Below, one piece after another: positions 10,336 through 21,849 of a DNA stretch of 25,633 bases. The position numbers were made by a program, and so were the translations under genes. Each line of letters starts with the position of its first letter. The first letter of the stretch is position 1. The stretch lies in the NCBI GenBank assembly GCA_004335635.1, contig QAXH01005458.1, positions 3,003 through 28,635 on the forward strand, in the 5' to 3' direction. This DNA comes from Chloromonas sp. AAM2 (Eukaryota; Chlorophyta; Chlorophyceae; Chlamydomonadales; Chlamydomonadaceae). Below the pieces are notes generated by a model. It was given only the letters and a program-made list of their open reading frames with translations, did not search any database and had not been told where the DNA came from.

Positions 10336-12813
10336 ATGGCCATGTCGAAACCTACAGCCAATGCTGTCGATGTCAAGCTGCAAGGCTGGAGCGGCGCGCA
10401 AGTCGAGAAGGCTGTGCAGTCACTGCTTACGTTCATAGGCAAGCAGCAGTCCAACAGCAAGGACCTGCTAGGAGAGGATGACGAGGTGGGAGGGAAGAGC
10501 AGTATTAACAATGTCTCGGGCTGCCGGTGCCGGCGCCGGCGCAGCATGTGCACCCTGGTGATGTAACCCTAGCCTCCATGCGGCCGGTCCGCCAGCAGGT
10601 TCATCACTGCTTTCCTGCAGATGCTCTACCTCCAGCTCAGCCTAAAGAAGATGCCTCTGCAGTCCCGCAAGGACAAACCAGTGCCCTTGCCACTACCCCA
10701 CCCCATCTTGTCCCCAGACGGCGCAGAAATCTGCCTGTTTGTCAAGGACCACAAAGGGGAGGGGCACAAAGAGGCCAAGCGGAAGCTGGAACAGTTTGAG
10801 CGCAAGGGCGGGGTGGCCAAGGTGGTGGGGCTCTCCAAGCTCAGAACCAAGTACGAATCACACGAGGCGAAACGAGAATTGTGCAAGCTCTACGACCTCT
10901 TTCTCGCTGACGAACGCATCCTACCCAGCTTGCCCAAGTTGATAGGGAAATCGTTCTTCAAGAAGAAGAAACAGCCCATCCCAGTGGACTTGACAGTCAA
11001 GGATTTCCCAGCCCAGGTGGGTGGTCACAGATATTCGGGGAGCAGTGCTGACCGTTGGCAGTGGTAGACATGGAATGTGAGGCGCGCTCTATCGCTGTGG
11101 GTGATTGGCTGTCAGGGAAGCAAGTGCGAATGGCAGGTGTAATGGCAGAGGCGGGTGGGACTTTTTGTCAATGACTGTTGATTGTGAAGTGATTGTTGGG
11201 AAAGCAAGTGCGGATGGCAGATGACAGGCAGCTGAAACAGGTCTGGTCGATACATATGCATTCACCTTGCCACAGGCAGCCGCAAATATTAGCTGGCAGC
11301 TGCCTAGGTTGCACAGCACGCAGCACAAGTTCCAGGTGGCAGCTATTGAGCTGACAGGTTGCACTGAGCGGTATGACAGTGGCTTCCATACGACTCAGCA
11401 GGAGGTAGTTGATGATGTTGCAGTGTATGTGCCATTTGTCGATGGAATTGCTTTCTGCGTAATTCAGCCGATCAGATCGGCCCTCTTGGGACCAAAGCAC
11501 TCAACAGGTGTGACAGCTGTTGTTGCCTTGAATGCAGGTTAAGAAAGCGTGTGCTGCCACCTACTTGTTCAAGAACAGCGGGACATGCATCAACTTGCGG
11601 GTCGCTCGCAGCAGCCTAGGCAAGACGGCCATCGCAGACAATGTGCACGCAGCGCTAGTGCAGGCGGTAGAGCACATACCCAAGAGATGGAGCAACATAC
11701 AGGTGTGTGTGCGCCCCCCAGACGTGTGTGCTTGCATGGCCGGCCAGGCTGTGTTCGCACCCCAAATCTGTAGCCAGAGTAGTCTGATTGAACTTGAGCT
11801 CCGAAAGAGTGCATTTGTCTGACTGTTTGTGGCAGGGCAGGATGTGTGCAGCATCTCATACCAGCAACCGAACTCTGGCTAAGCCAGTGAACGTAGCAGG
11901 TAGCAGATGCAGGTCATGTATTGCAAACGCACATGAATCTTTTGATTTGACTGAAGATGACGGCGCTAGCAGGCCTCTCCTTGCTTGCGCTGGTTATCAT
12001 GGTCTCGTGCTACCCTGGTGTCTGAACCTGAGCTAACGCTAGCTCAGCTAATCGCATCAATTGTAGCTAACCAAGCTAACCTGCCCACTGTGCAGGGGGT
12101 GTTCCTCAAGACAGCGGACTCCGTGGCCCTGCCGCTCTTCCAGACGCTACCAGACGCGCCCCAGCGGATAGGCATCACAGCAGCAGCCGCAGCACCAGTG
12201 GCCCCCCTCCAACCGAAGAAGGAGGCCAAGGTCAAGGCAGTGAAGGAGCCAGCCAAAGGGGCAGCCAAAGTGGCAGCACAGGTGTGTGCAAGCGTGGATG
12301 TTGGTGCACTAGCGATGTGTTGCTCTGCCAGGTAGGTGTTGTTGTTGCATGGCCTTCAGGGATCACAGCAGGGGCCCAGGGGCCCGCATGCATCGATCTA
12401 GAACGCTCGCAATGCTGTGTATCACTGTGTTGCTCTAGCAGACACCCGACGCGGCAGAGAAGGGCCTGCAAGTCTTTGAGCTTGCATGTCCGTGCAGTGA
12501 GGCAGACATAGCCAGTTGAGTTTCACCTTACGTCATGAGAGCTGATACCAGCGACGTCGGTGATTTTGATCATGTAGGTTTTTGACGTACAGGTCGAGAA
12601 TGAATGTTGGGCGATGCCATGCAGGTTGTGTCCAAGGTGGTAGCATCCAAGGCAGCAGCACCCCAAGTAGCGTCCGCAGCTACATCAGCCGCTGCCAAGG
12701 CCGCAGGCAAAGCTGTTGAAGCTGCTGAGAAATCCACAGGCTTGACAGGCGGGAAGAAACGGACAGTGGCGCAGCAAGCCAAACCCTCATCCGCCAAGCG
12801 TCAGAGTCAATGA
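10336..12813 (+). CDS. Ribosomal L1-domain protein, RSL1D1/Utp30-like (361 aa, 5 exons)
   Basis: Members of this family bind pre-rRNA in the nucleolus and act in ribosome assembly. Exons: 10336-10485, 10621-11016, 11538-11702, 12096-12281, 12625-12813, all with GT-AG introns in phase 0. Residues 14-50 form an opening helix (KLQGWSGAQVEKAVQSLLTF), followed by LYLQLSLKKMP at the start of exon 2. Later L1-fold segments are ICLFVKDHKGE, LYDLFLADERILPSLPKLIG, GKSFFKKKKQPIPVDL, YLFKNSGTCINLRVARSS and VFLKTADSVALPLFQTLP, in the order and spacing of RSL1D1 and Utp30. The tail (about 265-361) is Ala/Lys-rich and basic, as in nucleolar proteins. Bacterial-type L1 is less likely because of this tail and the SVALPLFQ ending. 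A short extra exon near 12441-12470 cannot be excluded. Confidence 0.88.
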
Positions 12814-13186
12814 TGCTTGGATGGCATGTCACCAATTGTTTGGACTGTTCTGTTCTGTTCTGCAAGTAGGAATGGCGGGCATTTGTTCCGGAACAATGGA
12901 TCGACGCTGAAGTGTTGAAAACCAGGAATTGTGGCAAACTGACCTTGTTGCTATCCATCTGCCTATGATTTGTGTGGGAACTCATTCATTGACAATCAAT
13001 TATCAGACGATGAATATGTGCAGCTGACCATGACCTGTTCTGCCCAAGACTGCGTGGCCAAATTGGCGGACTGCCTATGACAATCATTGAATGGTACGAT
13101 GATTTTGTTTTGCCCAGTGGCTGCTGATATGGCTCGCTGGGCTCCTGGATATCCGGCTGATCACTGGGTGGGGAGGAGTATTGGCA

Positions 13187-13191
13187 TGTAA
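13187..13191 (+). terminator. Putative poly(A) signal TGTAA for the L1-domain gene
   Basis: First plus-strand TGTAA past the stop codon, about 374 bases downstream. A dispersed-repeat copy begins three bases later. Confidence 0.35.
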
Positions 13192-13193
13192 TG

Positions 13194-13230
13194 GCAGTTC
13201 GCCAGTTCTGGGACAATTTGAAGGGTTCCT
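13194..13230 (+). repeat. Dispersed repeat, copy 2
   Basis: Contains TTCGCCAGTTCTGGGACAAT followed by TTGAAGGGTTCCTG. It shares the extension GGACAATTTG..GGGTTC with copy 1, so copies 1 and 2 form one subtype. It is inverted relative to copy 3, about 155 bases away. Confidence 0.8.
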
Positions 13231-13384
13231 GTTTGGAAGGTGCATTTTCCCAGGTGCAATTGACGCACATACGAATACATCCGTGTTTGCCTGACACACA
13301 TAGTATGCCCACAGTCCCTGTGAGAACCACGCACAGCTAATTGCACACCAAGGCTGCGCCCCCACAACGGGCACTTACAACACC

Positions 13385-13436
13385 AGTTCCAGTGACGTTT
13401 TCAAAAATTGTCCCAGAACTGGCAAACTTCTTTTTT
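13385..13436 (-). repeat. Dispersed repeat, copy 3
   Basis: On the minus strand it reads AAAAAAGAAGTTTGCCAGTT, then CTGGGACAATTTTTGAAAAC and GTCACTGGAACTGG. It matches copy 4 over a longer stretch than it matches copies 1 and 2, including the CACTGGA segment. Confidence 0.8.
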
Positions 13437-13871
13437 TGGGTAACCACCTGGCTTTCACCAATCCAAGAAAAAAAGAAATTTACCGGTTGAAAAGACAGGG
13501 GTGCCGAAGTTGTCTGTTGTGCCCTTGCATGAAGCTGGTTTGTGAGAGGAGAGAACGGCAACTAGCACGCCTCACACAAGTAGAGCGTCGGGCTGTGTTG
13601 CCGAACATTTTCTAATGCATGATGCAAATGATGGTTGCTGCCCTGGCCTTTCCGTCCCGCCACTGCCCATACATCTTTGCAACCTGAGCAGCTCGTGCTG
13701 CTGTCATTGTGTGTATGTGCATTGCCCGGGATTTAAGCCCCGATCCGGTCATCGTAGAGGGATCGCCATAATGTAAGCGGTGTCATAAACAACTCATCAA
13801 CAGTTGCTGCGTTGTTCTTGAATGAAGAATGCAATCTGCAACTCCAACTAGGTGAGATCTGCACACTGAAC

Positions 13872-13970
13872 CATACATGACCACATACCCAGGCGTACAC
13901 AGCCATACAGCCATCCATACCAGAGTGGTAACGCTCAGGTACAAGGCGCGGGAGCGGCACAAACCGACTG
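13872..13970 (+). repeat. Upstream block shared by the two CAD genes (copy 1)
   Basis: ACATGACCACATACCCAGGC-type sequence, CATACAGCCAT repeats, then TAACGCTCAGGTACAAGGCG and CGGGAGCGGCACAAA. The same elements in the same order lie at 21850-21957. This block starts 900 bases before the ATG of CAD copy 1, against 821 bases in copy 2. It is either part of the tandem duplication or an older dispersed repeat. Confidence 0.85.
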
Positions 13971-14698
13971 AACCACGCTATACTTGGCGCAGCAGGGTGC
14001 AAACGTAGCGACCTTGAGCAGGATAGCTGCATCACATTGCCAGAACAAACAAGGCTGACATTCGCCATCGCACGACATAATGCTCTGGAGCATCTGCCTT
14101 GGTAAACATGGGCCAGGTACACAATTTATTCATATTGTAATGTTGCAGATTATGAGCGGGAGCGTCTCCGGTGGCTACTGCGCCCCGTTGACCCCCATCC
14201 CGCCGCACCCTCCCGCCCTCAAAGGTGTTGGATGGCCACAGCACACTGAACGTGCTACAGTTTTGATTGGTTTCTCGCCATTGGACCGTCAGCAGTGATC
14301 GCCAGGGGATGCGGCGGCTGATTCGAATTGGGCGCAAGGTCGAATCTAATTAGCAGTAGTGCCATCGGGCTGATGCACGCAGCACGTGCCGTGACACAGG
14401 CAGATGCCGCAATACAGAATTTCACAGCGTCACAGCATCGTCTGCTTTTATGAGGCTCCGCACAGTCAAGCAAGTCACAAGAGTTGCACGTTGATGCCAC
14501 CCTGGATATGTCCGCCGACAGCATGAAATTGACTTGCATCGTGCGACATCTGTGCTCGCACGGTGTTGTCACCATAGGTTAGTCAACAGGGAAGAGTGTG
14601 ACATGACGAGTGAGTTCCCACCCCCGCATGTGTGGAAGAGGTGTCCTACACCGCGAATTCTTCCACAGTTTACCATCCCTGGCTGAGCTTGCCATTAA

Positions 14699-14713
14699 AC
14701 GAGTCCAACTTGT
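14699..14713 (+). promoter_or_regulatory. Near-palindrome upstream of CAD copy 1
   Basis: ACGAGT-CCA-ACTTGT lies 59 bases before the start codon. Copy 2 has the perfect form ACGAGT-CAA-ACTCGT at a similar place. Both are followed by TTATCT and GCTCAT repeats. It may be a binding site for a dimeric factor. No known motif was matched. Confidence 0.4.
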
Positions 14714-14771
14714 TATCTTCAGCGCTCATCCACTTTGCGCTCAGCGCTAAAAGCACAACTTGTTCATAGCG

Positions 14772-17700
14772 ATGCCTCGCATCTCAGCACCCTCCAAGGA
14801 TGCAATTGCCGCACAGCCCAGGGCTTTCGTTCTCAGGCAGCTGATGAACCCTACGCCTGATGGCAGCGTTTCATCTGAGGTAGGCTGATGACAACGCGCG
14901 CCTGCTTTTTCACAGTCTTGAAGACATCAATGCACTCGCAATCGTCTCTCGCCATGCCTGCTGCCCTGGCAAATTCAAATCTGAGCACCATGGAAAATTA
15001 GTGGCCGACGATGGTGCCTCACGACACGGCACCGCCTTCAGAATTAGCCGCCAGGCAGTTATTGATCGAGTCTGACGTAAATCATGTGGCCACGAATTTA
15101 TTTTTTGCATTCGCAGGCTTTCCAGACCCTCTTGAAGCAGCATAGCGAAGCCAAGGCTGCAGGAGAAGGTGATTACAAGTCTCTTCGCTTATCTTGCACT
15201 CGGTACTTGCATGCCATGTTCACAGAAGGTGCTGCTGTGCATGTGGCACACCTACATGGCCTTTGCCCTGCATGCACAGACATGAGCTTTGAGGAGTTCG
15301 CTGCCCTTTTCCACAAGCCCTCTAGCACCGCTGAGAGTGGCGAGGGCAACTGCATTGGTTATGCAACCTTTGGCGCTGACCAGCCACTCAAGCCATGGAG
15401 GTTTGCCAGGAGGGACATGCAACCCACAGATGTGCGCATCCAGATTGCGTATGCGGGCATTTGCCACAGGTATGTATGAGATGAATGGTGACCTGGATGA
15501 TGAATGCTGGAGATGAATGCTGACCTGGTTGATGGTGAATCCGGAGCTCACACACTGTCTTCAGTTACTGGTACAGCCAACAACGGCGTTGGGCAGTTGA
15601 CAGGCTAGACAGACTCATCTTGTGCAGCATACTGTCTCATTCTTGTGAAGCGGTGCAAGTTGAGGGCAATGATTGCACTTCAGATCATTAGTTTTCAACA
15701 CCCTTTGTCAGTCAATTGTCAGTCACTCATCACTGCAATGTTCACTCAATCTTCTTTTGCCCCCGCAGTGACATCCACCAAGCCAAGAACGAGTGGAAGG
15801 GCACCACATACCCTATTGTGCCAGGTGTGTAGCAGCTTGGTTGAGAATTCGCTTACTCCTCCACGCGCTGTTGGACGGCTGCTGTTTGCCCACATTAGTC
15901 GGCGCTGAACAGCCAGCCTGTCATTGCGTTTCGTGCTGTTTTTCTGGTTGTGGTGCTTTTCTTGTTGCCCAGCTGCACTGAAGTACCACTGGCTCTATTT
16001 GCCTTCTGCATCACACCCCAGTATGTCCTCACTTGTAGCACGCCAAAAATCGTCATTGGCAGCCGTGTGACAAGTCAAAGGACGCCTTCTTGCGTGGGTA
16101 GCCGCCATGCGTCTACGCATGCCATTCTCAACGCACACGCTTGGTGCTCTCCATGCTTCAGGTCATGAGATTGCGGGTATTGTCACCGAGGTTGGCTCTG
16201 CAGTGACCAAGTTCAAGGTGGGCGCCTACCACTGTACGCAGTGCCGCAACTGTCAAAACAGGGCGGAACACACTTTCACATGACAGCTACGCTAAGAAGA
16301 GCCCAGTGAATTCTGAGAGGAAAACAGGGTAAGCTCAGGACAAGCTGCGCCACTGAAAGAGGGCAAGTAGTAGATCCGAGCGGCCAGTCAATGCAAGCTT
16401 ATGTGGCAAACGAAGAGCTTCCTCATGCACAGTGTGCGTTCAATACCAACACGGACAAGCAGGGAACACCAGGACCTGGAGGAATGTTGGCCAGTTTACA
16501 GAGAGAGTTATACTCCTCAGCCCACAGGCGGCTGTCCGTTGAACAGACAGTTGATGGACACATGATTGCGCAGACTGGTCACGTGTGTTTGGGCTTCAGG
16601 CCTGCTTCAGGTCTCTGAAGGTGAAAGGCGTGCGCTTGTATGTTTGTGGTTCAGGTTGGCGACAAGGTCGGTGTCGGCTGCCTGGTCAACTCGTGCCAGA
16701 AGTGTGACCAGTGCAAGGGAGGCTACGAGCAGCACTGCGATACGGGCGGCTCTGTGGGCACATACAACGCCAAGGATGTGTGAGTGACATCATGTGTGCA
16801 ACGGCACGTGCATCATGGGTCAAGTTGGACACATTTCAAGTGCCACGTGCCGATTGCATGCACGTGTATGGCTCAGCAGTCATGCAACCAAGTACCCCTT
16901 TGGACGTGCATCCACACAATTCATGACACTGCAAGCTCACACTACATTCCTTGTCCTGTCTTGACCCATAGAAGGATGGTAGCACGGTGGTTGTGGCAGA
17001 ATTGTGCAAGGCATCCATGCTGTCTCATGCGAATGTGTAGGGATGGCACCATCACGCGCGGCGGTTACAGCACCCATGTGCTTGTTCATCAGAACTTTGT
17101 GCTGCACATCCCCAGCAAGGTTCGCTTTGAGGACGCAGCGCCGCTGCTGTGTGCAGGCATCACGGTGCGTGAGAGGGTGTGAGTGGTGTGTGACAGGGTG
17201 TGACTGACTTATCATTGTGTCACATGTGGTCATATTGCGTGTTTGATGTGCATGAATCGGAGCATGACTCCACGCCAGCCATGCACGCCTTTTGCGCATA
17301 CCTCGACATAAGAATTATCTGTGCACGTGCTTGCAGGTCTACTCGCCCATCCGGAGGTTGGGATTTGACAAGCCCGGCATGCACATCGGTGTCATTGGAC
17401 TGGTGAGCTCATCACTAGCGTCACAAGACATGAGTCATTAAGGTGGTCTGCCTGCCAACTGTGTATTCCTTTCTTGCAATGGTACTGCACCGCACGCTCA
17501 TGTGCACAGCGGCTGATCTTTGCTGCAATGCTTGCCTTTTGTGTACTGCATACTGTAGCACGAGCTGACCATTTTGTGGTGGATGCGGCAATCTTGGTCA
17601 GACACATCTCAACAGGTTGTCACGTGCTCCATGTGCTGCCTGTTTCAGGGTGGCCTGGGTCACATGGCCGTCAAGTTTCTCAAGGCCATGGGGGTGACCA

Positions 17701-19792
17701 CCACAGTTATCAGCACCAGTCCTCACAAGAGGGACGAAGCAATCAAGGTGCTGGGTGCCCACCACTTCCTGGTGTCACGCGACGAGGAAGCAATGAAGGT
17801 GGGCGTAGCAACCGTCTGCCGCCTGGACAAACATTGCCACAAGTGTGCTGATTTGTTGGTCAGCCCACTTGACAAGCACGTGCTAGTGGCGCCATACTGT
17901 GTTCACTCACTGTTGTGCCCCATGCTGTCCTACAGCACACGGCTCCATTACACTCATTTGTGCATTCCCCGTCATACCAAGAGTGACGAGCAAGGAGGTG
18001 GATGCTGGCTGTTCATTTCATCAGAATGAAGGGGTGATGCAGTGCCTTGTGCGTCCAGAGTCCCAGACGTGTGCTGACTTGTGACCATGTACACACTCGC
18101 GTATGCACATGTGTGCCCCCAGAAATGTGCTAGCACCCTGGACGGCATCCTAGACGCCGTGTCCGCCCCCCACGCGCTTGAGCCGTTCATGGCCCTGCTC
18201 AAGACAGGCGGCACGCTTTGCATGCTGGGCATACCCGAGACGCCCTCCACTGTGCCCGCTGGCAACCTGGTCATGCGTGAGTGATGCAGCATTGGGGATA
18301 ACAGCGTCTGGGATAGGTTTGTCGGCTGTGTGTCGCACCAGGGGTGTATCGCCTTGTTCAAAGCCAAACCATAGTCTGCAGCCAAGTATCGACAGACTGT
18401 GGCCAGCCACCTCACTTGTACTGCCCATTACCAGGCGTAATGAAGGACAGAAGCCTTGCATAGATAATGCAAGCGTACAGTGCTACAGATGCCGCCAGGT
18501 TCATCAACCACCACATGCATCACTCAGAACCAGGGGTCAAGAACCAGCAGTTTGAAAGCGCGACTGAAATTCATCGTGTCTTGCTTACATCTGGCCACAG
18601 GCCGCCAGGTGCTGACTGGCTCTCTAATTGGTGGCCTTCCAGAGACACAGGAGATGTTGGTGAGTTGGACAGTTTCAAACAGGCTGCAACACTGCATTAG
18701 GTAACCACTCTCAACCGCGTGCCGGCGTGCCGGCGTGTAGAGTAGACTGAATGCAAGTTTTGGGCAAGCAAGAAGAGCCCAAAAGCCAAGCAGGCTTGAA
18801 GCATTAGCACGTTTGCAGGAAACAAGAGACGGAGACATAAGGAGCATCCATAGCTGGCCCATGGGACACAAGGGAGGGATCAAGTCCTATTCGTTTTCAG
18901 CCTGTCAAATAGGGCTATTGGAAGGTTGGGACAGGCGCTTGTGTGGAGGCAAGAAGAGCCAAGAACCGCGCCACACATCTTTGCATGCTTCAGAAACATA
19001 GCAGCGTTTGGATGAACAAAGTACAGGGTCTGTCTTGATTGTCAATGAGCCTGGGATATGCCAGAAGCAACCCACACAAGCATGGTGTATGCTCAACACT
19101 GTCCTTGCAGGACTTCTGTGCTGAGCATGACGTTGCTTGCATGACGGAGCACATCCCTATTGACCAGGTCAACACAGCCTACGACCGGGTTCTCAAGAGT
19201 GATGTGCGTTACAGGTGCGCTTGTTGGCTGGATGCGCACTGTTTGTTTTGCTCGGCTGGCGCCCACAGAGCTTAGCTGATTCTCAAATGCCAACTTGAAA
19301 AATGCTTTGTCTGTCCTAGCCGCCTTTCTTCCGTACTCCAGGTTGAACCTGAGAGACAGATGACATGTGTTTAGCCCACTGTCACCATGGACAATCTGGT
19401 ACTGTTTGTTGGTGTGCACTGTTTCAGTCTGAGGATTTTCTCATCTTAGAAGCTAATTACTGCCAGCAACGACATGGGTGTTGTTACATGACGTTCAGTC
19501 CGCTTGTTTAATGCGTCCAAAAGAAAATGTGCTTGATTGCGTCACGCATCCTAGCTGTCTGGACCCATTCCAAACCTCTGGCTTTGGTAGTTCAGATGGA
19601 AACTTGGGTTCTGTGAGATTTTCAGGACTCGGTGTACCGCAAGAGAATGTATGCAATCGCTAGCATCAACAGTCGGGATGGCGGGATGGATGGAGCACCT
19701 ACATCATGTTGTTAGTGCCACTGACTGGCAGTGTGCTTGCATCACATGCGTGCAGGTTCGTCATCGACGTGGTTGACTCGCTCTTTGCCTAA
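14772..19792 (+). CDS. CAD: Zinc-dependent cinnamyl-alcohol-dehydrogenase-like enzyme, copy 1 (426 aa, 13 exons)
   Basis: Medium-chain NADP(H) dehydrogenase of the CAD family, interconverting alcohols and aldehydes; the substrate cannot be read from sequence. Exons: 14772-14879, 15117-15168, 15280-15469, 15769-15824, 16162-16217, 16655-16779, 17041-17164, 17337-17402, 17649-17798, 18123-18276, 18601-18659, 19111-19214, 19756-19792; all GT-AG and in frame. Catalytic zinc ligands are C115 (GICHSD), H137 (PGHE) and C233 (LLCAGIT). Structural zinc cysteines are C168, C171, C174 and C182. The Rossmann motif GLGGLGH is at 258-264 and the NADP-binding VISTS at 279-283. The C-terminus [14 protein letters not shown] is typical. 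Residues 1 to about 82 form an extension not present in ordinary CADs, containing DGSVSSEAFQTLL and [11 protein letters not shown]. All catalytic residues are present, so it should be active. CAD copy 2 follows in tandem. Confidence 0.95.
15169..15279 (+). other. CAD copy 1 intron 2: stopless, 111 bases
   Basis: This intron is 37 codons long and open in the frame of exons 2 and 3, so retention would insert 37 residues into the N-terminal extension. The matching intron in copy 2 (23398-23578) is 181 bases, not a multiple of three. The exon 2/3 joint after splicing (AAGE|DMSFEE) is the same in both copies, which supports real splicing. Confidence 0.8.
16074..16161 (+). other. Conserved island and hairpin in CAD intron 4 (copy 1)
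   Basis: The last 88 bases of intron 4 closely match 24653-24740 in copy 2, including TGCGTGGGTAGCCGCCATGC and CAACGCACAC, while most other intron sequence has diverged. Inside is the inverted repeat CATGCG-TCTA-CGCATG (16106-16121). In copy 2 it reads CATGCG-TCTA-TGCATG, which still pairs in RNA through one G-U wobble. It lies about 40 bases before the acceptor. Confidence 0.7.
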
Positions 19793-20326
19793 GCTGAGCA
19801 AGTATCGGCAGTCTGGTCTGGTTGCGCAGATGGAAGTGTGCGTAAGAGATGTATCAGACTCTTGAATGGATGGACTGACGGGTTGGCCAGCAGGAAGCCT
19901 CAAGACTTCTGAAAAGATGCAATCAAATACTGAGCACTACGCAACAACATCCCTTGCATCATCACTGCTGACAGATTGTACAAGAGCTGCAATTTTCTGC
20001 CGTTACATTGCGAGGTTGGCCACTAATGCGTTACAAGCAGCTGCAGCGAGCGTAGCTGAGAAGTTTTTCCGAAGTGTTGGAGCAGCTGTGGATCATGGAT
20101 TTTTGTTTTTTGGGGATGTCCGGGAGTACTACTGCAGTAGGGTACAGTAAAAAGCACTGGACGCGCATCAGATACTTCCTAAGAGTCGCAAGCTGGAAAC
20201 ATTCATTGATTAATTGCTTCCGCCGCAATTCTCTGTTATTTCAGCTATCCAGATTCAATGCCTTACACTCAGTGATGACTGAGGTGGAATGGTGGTGTAT
20301 GAGTTGCAGGATTCATGAAGGTCAAG

Positions 20327-20331
20327 TGTAA
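20327..20331 (+). terminator. Putative poly(A) signal TGTAA for CAD copy 1
   Basis: First plus-strand TGTAA past the stop of copy 1, about 535 bases downstream. This is plausible but far away for a five-base word. Confidence 0.25.
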
Positions 20332-20600
20332 TCTAGTGCCTGGATTGTCAGTGGTGCTGTTTTCTGACACTGAACAGTGAATCGTGGGCCATAGCACAGA
20401 AATCACCTTTTGATTCTGAGGCCACGACACAGAGTCACATTGTGATTGTTACATTAGCACTGCCCCAACGCATGGAACGAATGCCGACTTGTCAATCGTA
20501 GGCCTCAGATGTGAATCGTATGGCGAGAGGCACGGCTCCCACAAAGCAATGTGGGGTGGTTCAGACGCAAAAACGCAGCTCTTTTCGTTGGTGGACTTTG

Positions 20601-20643
20601 TTCAGGAACCTGCTCTTTTATGGTACTTGTTCAGGAACCTGCT
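20601..20643. repeat. Short direct repeat, period 29
   Basis: TTCAGGAACCTGCT occurs at 20601 and again at 20630, each preceded by TTG or CTTG. Only two copies are present, and no function is apparent. Confidence 0.75.
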
Positions 20644-21104
20644 AAAGAGTCAACTGAAGGCTGTGTTTGACGGCGTCCCTGGTGTGACACTTCAATCAAA
20701 CCTCATTCAACACATTGCAAGACAAGGAAGTGACCATGCAGATTAGCACAGGCGAGAAGCGAGCAAAAATAAGATTGACTGTGCTGATTTTGGGCTCCAC
20801 GTGGTCTATTTGATCTACTCTGATCTATTTGTGGGGTTACAGCGTCATGTAATGGACGCCTCTCCACAGACTGGTTGATGGTTTCCAGAGCAAACACCAG
20901 TGGCCCATGTCTTGCTCAGGCCTTGCGCTTGAACATGACACCTGTGAAGGACTGTTGTGGGATCGACGTGTAGAACAGTGAACGCACGTTTTGTCAGTGC
21001 AGTGGCATGAACTGAACGTGCATGGTGTGCTGTTGCGACAGGGATGATCAAGATGGTGAGTTGGAGTGCTTGGTGTCCTAGCCATTGTTTGCCACAGGAC
21101 TTGA

Positions 21105-21154
21105 AGAAAAAGATGTTTGTCAGTTCTGGGACAGTTTTCAAGAACCGCACTGGA
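21105..21154 (+). repeat. Dispersed repeat, copy 4
   Basis: AAAAAGATGTTTGTCAGTTC, then TGGGACAGTTTTCAAGAACC and GCACTGGA. It is the partner of copy 3 in the longer subtype. It lies about 1.3 kb downstream of the CAD copy 1 stop in the same orientation. Confidence 0.8.
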
Positions 21155-21849
21155 GCCAATGTGGCGGCACTGGAAACTGGTCAGTTGAGGCACTGCAGTC
21201 TATCTTGAGGTTTGAGTGGAAGTTCAAGTGCACCAGGTCACGAATGGTGATGGCTATGCAAGTTGTGGTGTCTCGCAACGGGCTAGGAACCTGGACAGCC
21301 TGGGCCACAGCGGAGCAATGATATGTTATTATTGTGCTTACGGCATGCCACTTGCAGAAATAAGCAGGGATCACTACCCAAGTCACCTCTTTAGACGAGT
21401 GAGTTCAAGGGACTTGCTGCTTCCCTTGTCTCAAGCCAAGAAGTGCTCCACGTGGTCAAGCCAGGAAAGCACGCTTCGCATCACATAGCAGGACATCAGC
21501 AAAAGAGTAAGCTTGGACTCGGGCAGCATGTGTGTGTGCCGCTTGACACTATGAACGCTTTTTCACGCTGTAGAATACAGCAATTAAGTCTCGAAAGCAC
21601 ATATCCAACAAACACTTGTGCAAAAATGATTGATTGGGTCTTTAACCGCATGTCAGGTGTTCTACATGCTGCAGTCAGTCTGGACATCGCAGCCCTAGAA
21701 ACGGGCAGGCGCTAGCTGCCCTCAAGAAAAATCATGAGAAAGGCCTGGTTAACTTGGTTTCATTACGCTTGTCCCTCGCAAATGAAGTGCCAAATGTAAG
21801 CAACGTTCAATTTGATCATTTGGCTCGGTGCTGGTACGACTCCGAGTCG

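Larger units (their letters stand above)
12814..14771. other. Long intergenic region with dispersed repeats and CAD upstream block
   Basis: Nearly 2 kb without a convincing gene. It holds the 3' UTR of the L1-domain gene, two inverted copies of the dispersed repeat (13194-13230 and 13385-13436), and from about 13872 a segment matching the region upstream of CAD copy 2. The 129-codon minus-strand frame at 13733-14122 overlaps that duplicated segment and has no recognisable domain; the counterpart frame in the other copy is broken by a stop. Confidence 0.6.

Noticed and set aside
12441..12511. Possible extra exon of the L1-domain gene
   Set aside because: An acceptor and a short open stretch exist, but the five-exon model already joins in frame and the candidate donor (GTCTTT) is poor.
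13733..14122. 129-codon minus-strand frame upstream of CAD copy 1
   Set aside because: Its most conserved part matches the duplicated upstream block, but the copy 2 counterpart is broken by a stop and no domain is recognisable. Noncoding repeat is the simpler reading.
19866..20150. 94-codon frame downstream of CAD copy 1
   Set aside because: No recognisable motif or splice partner. It probably overlaps the 3' UTR of copy 1.
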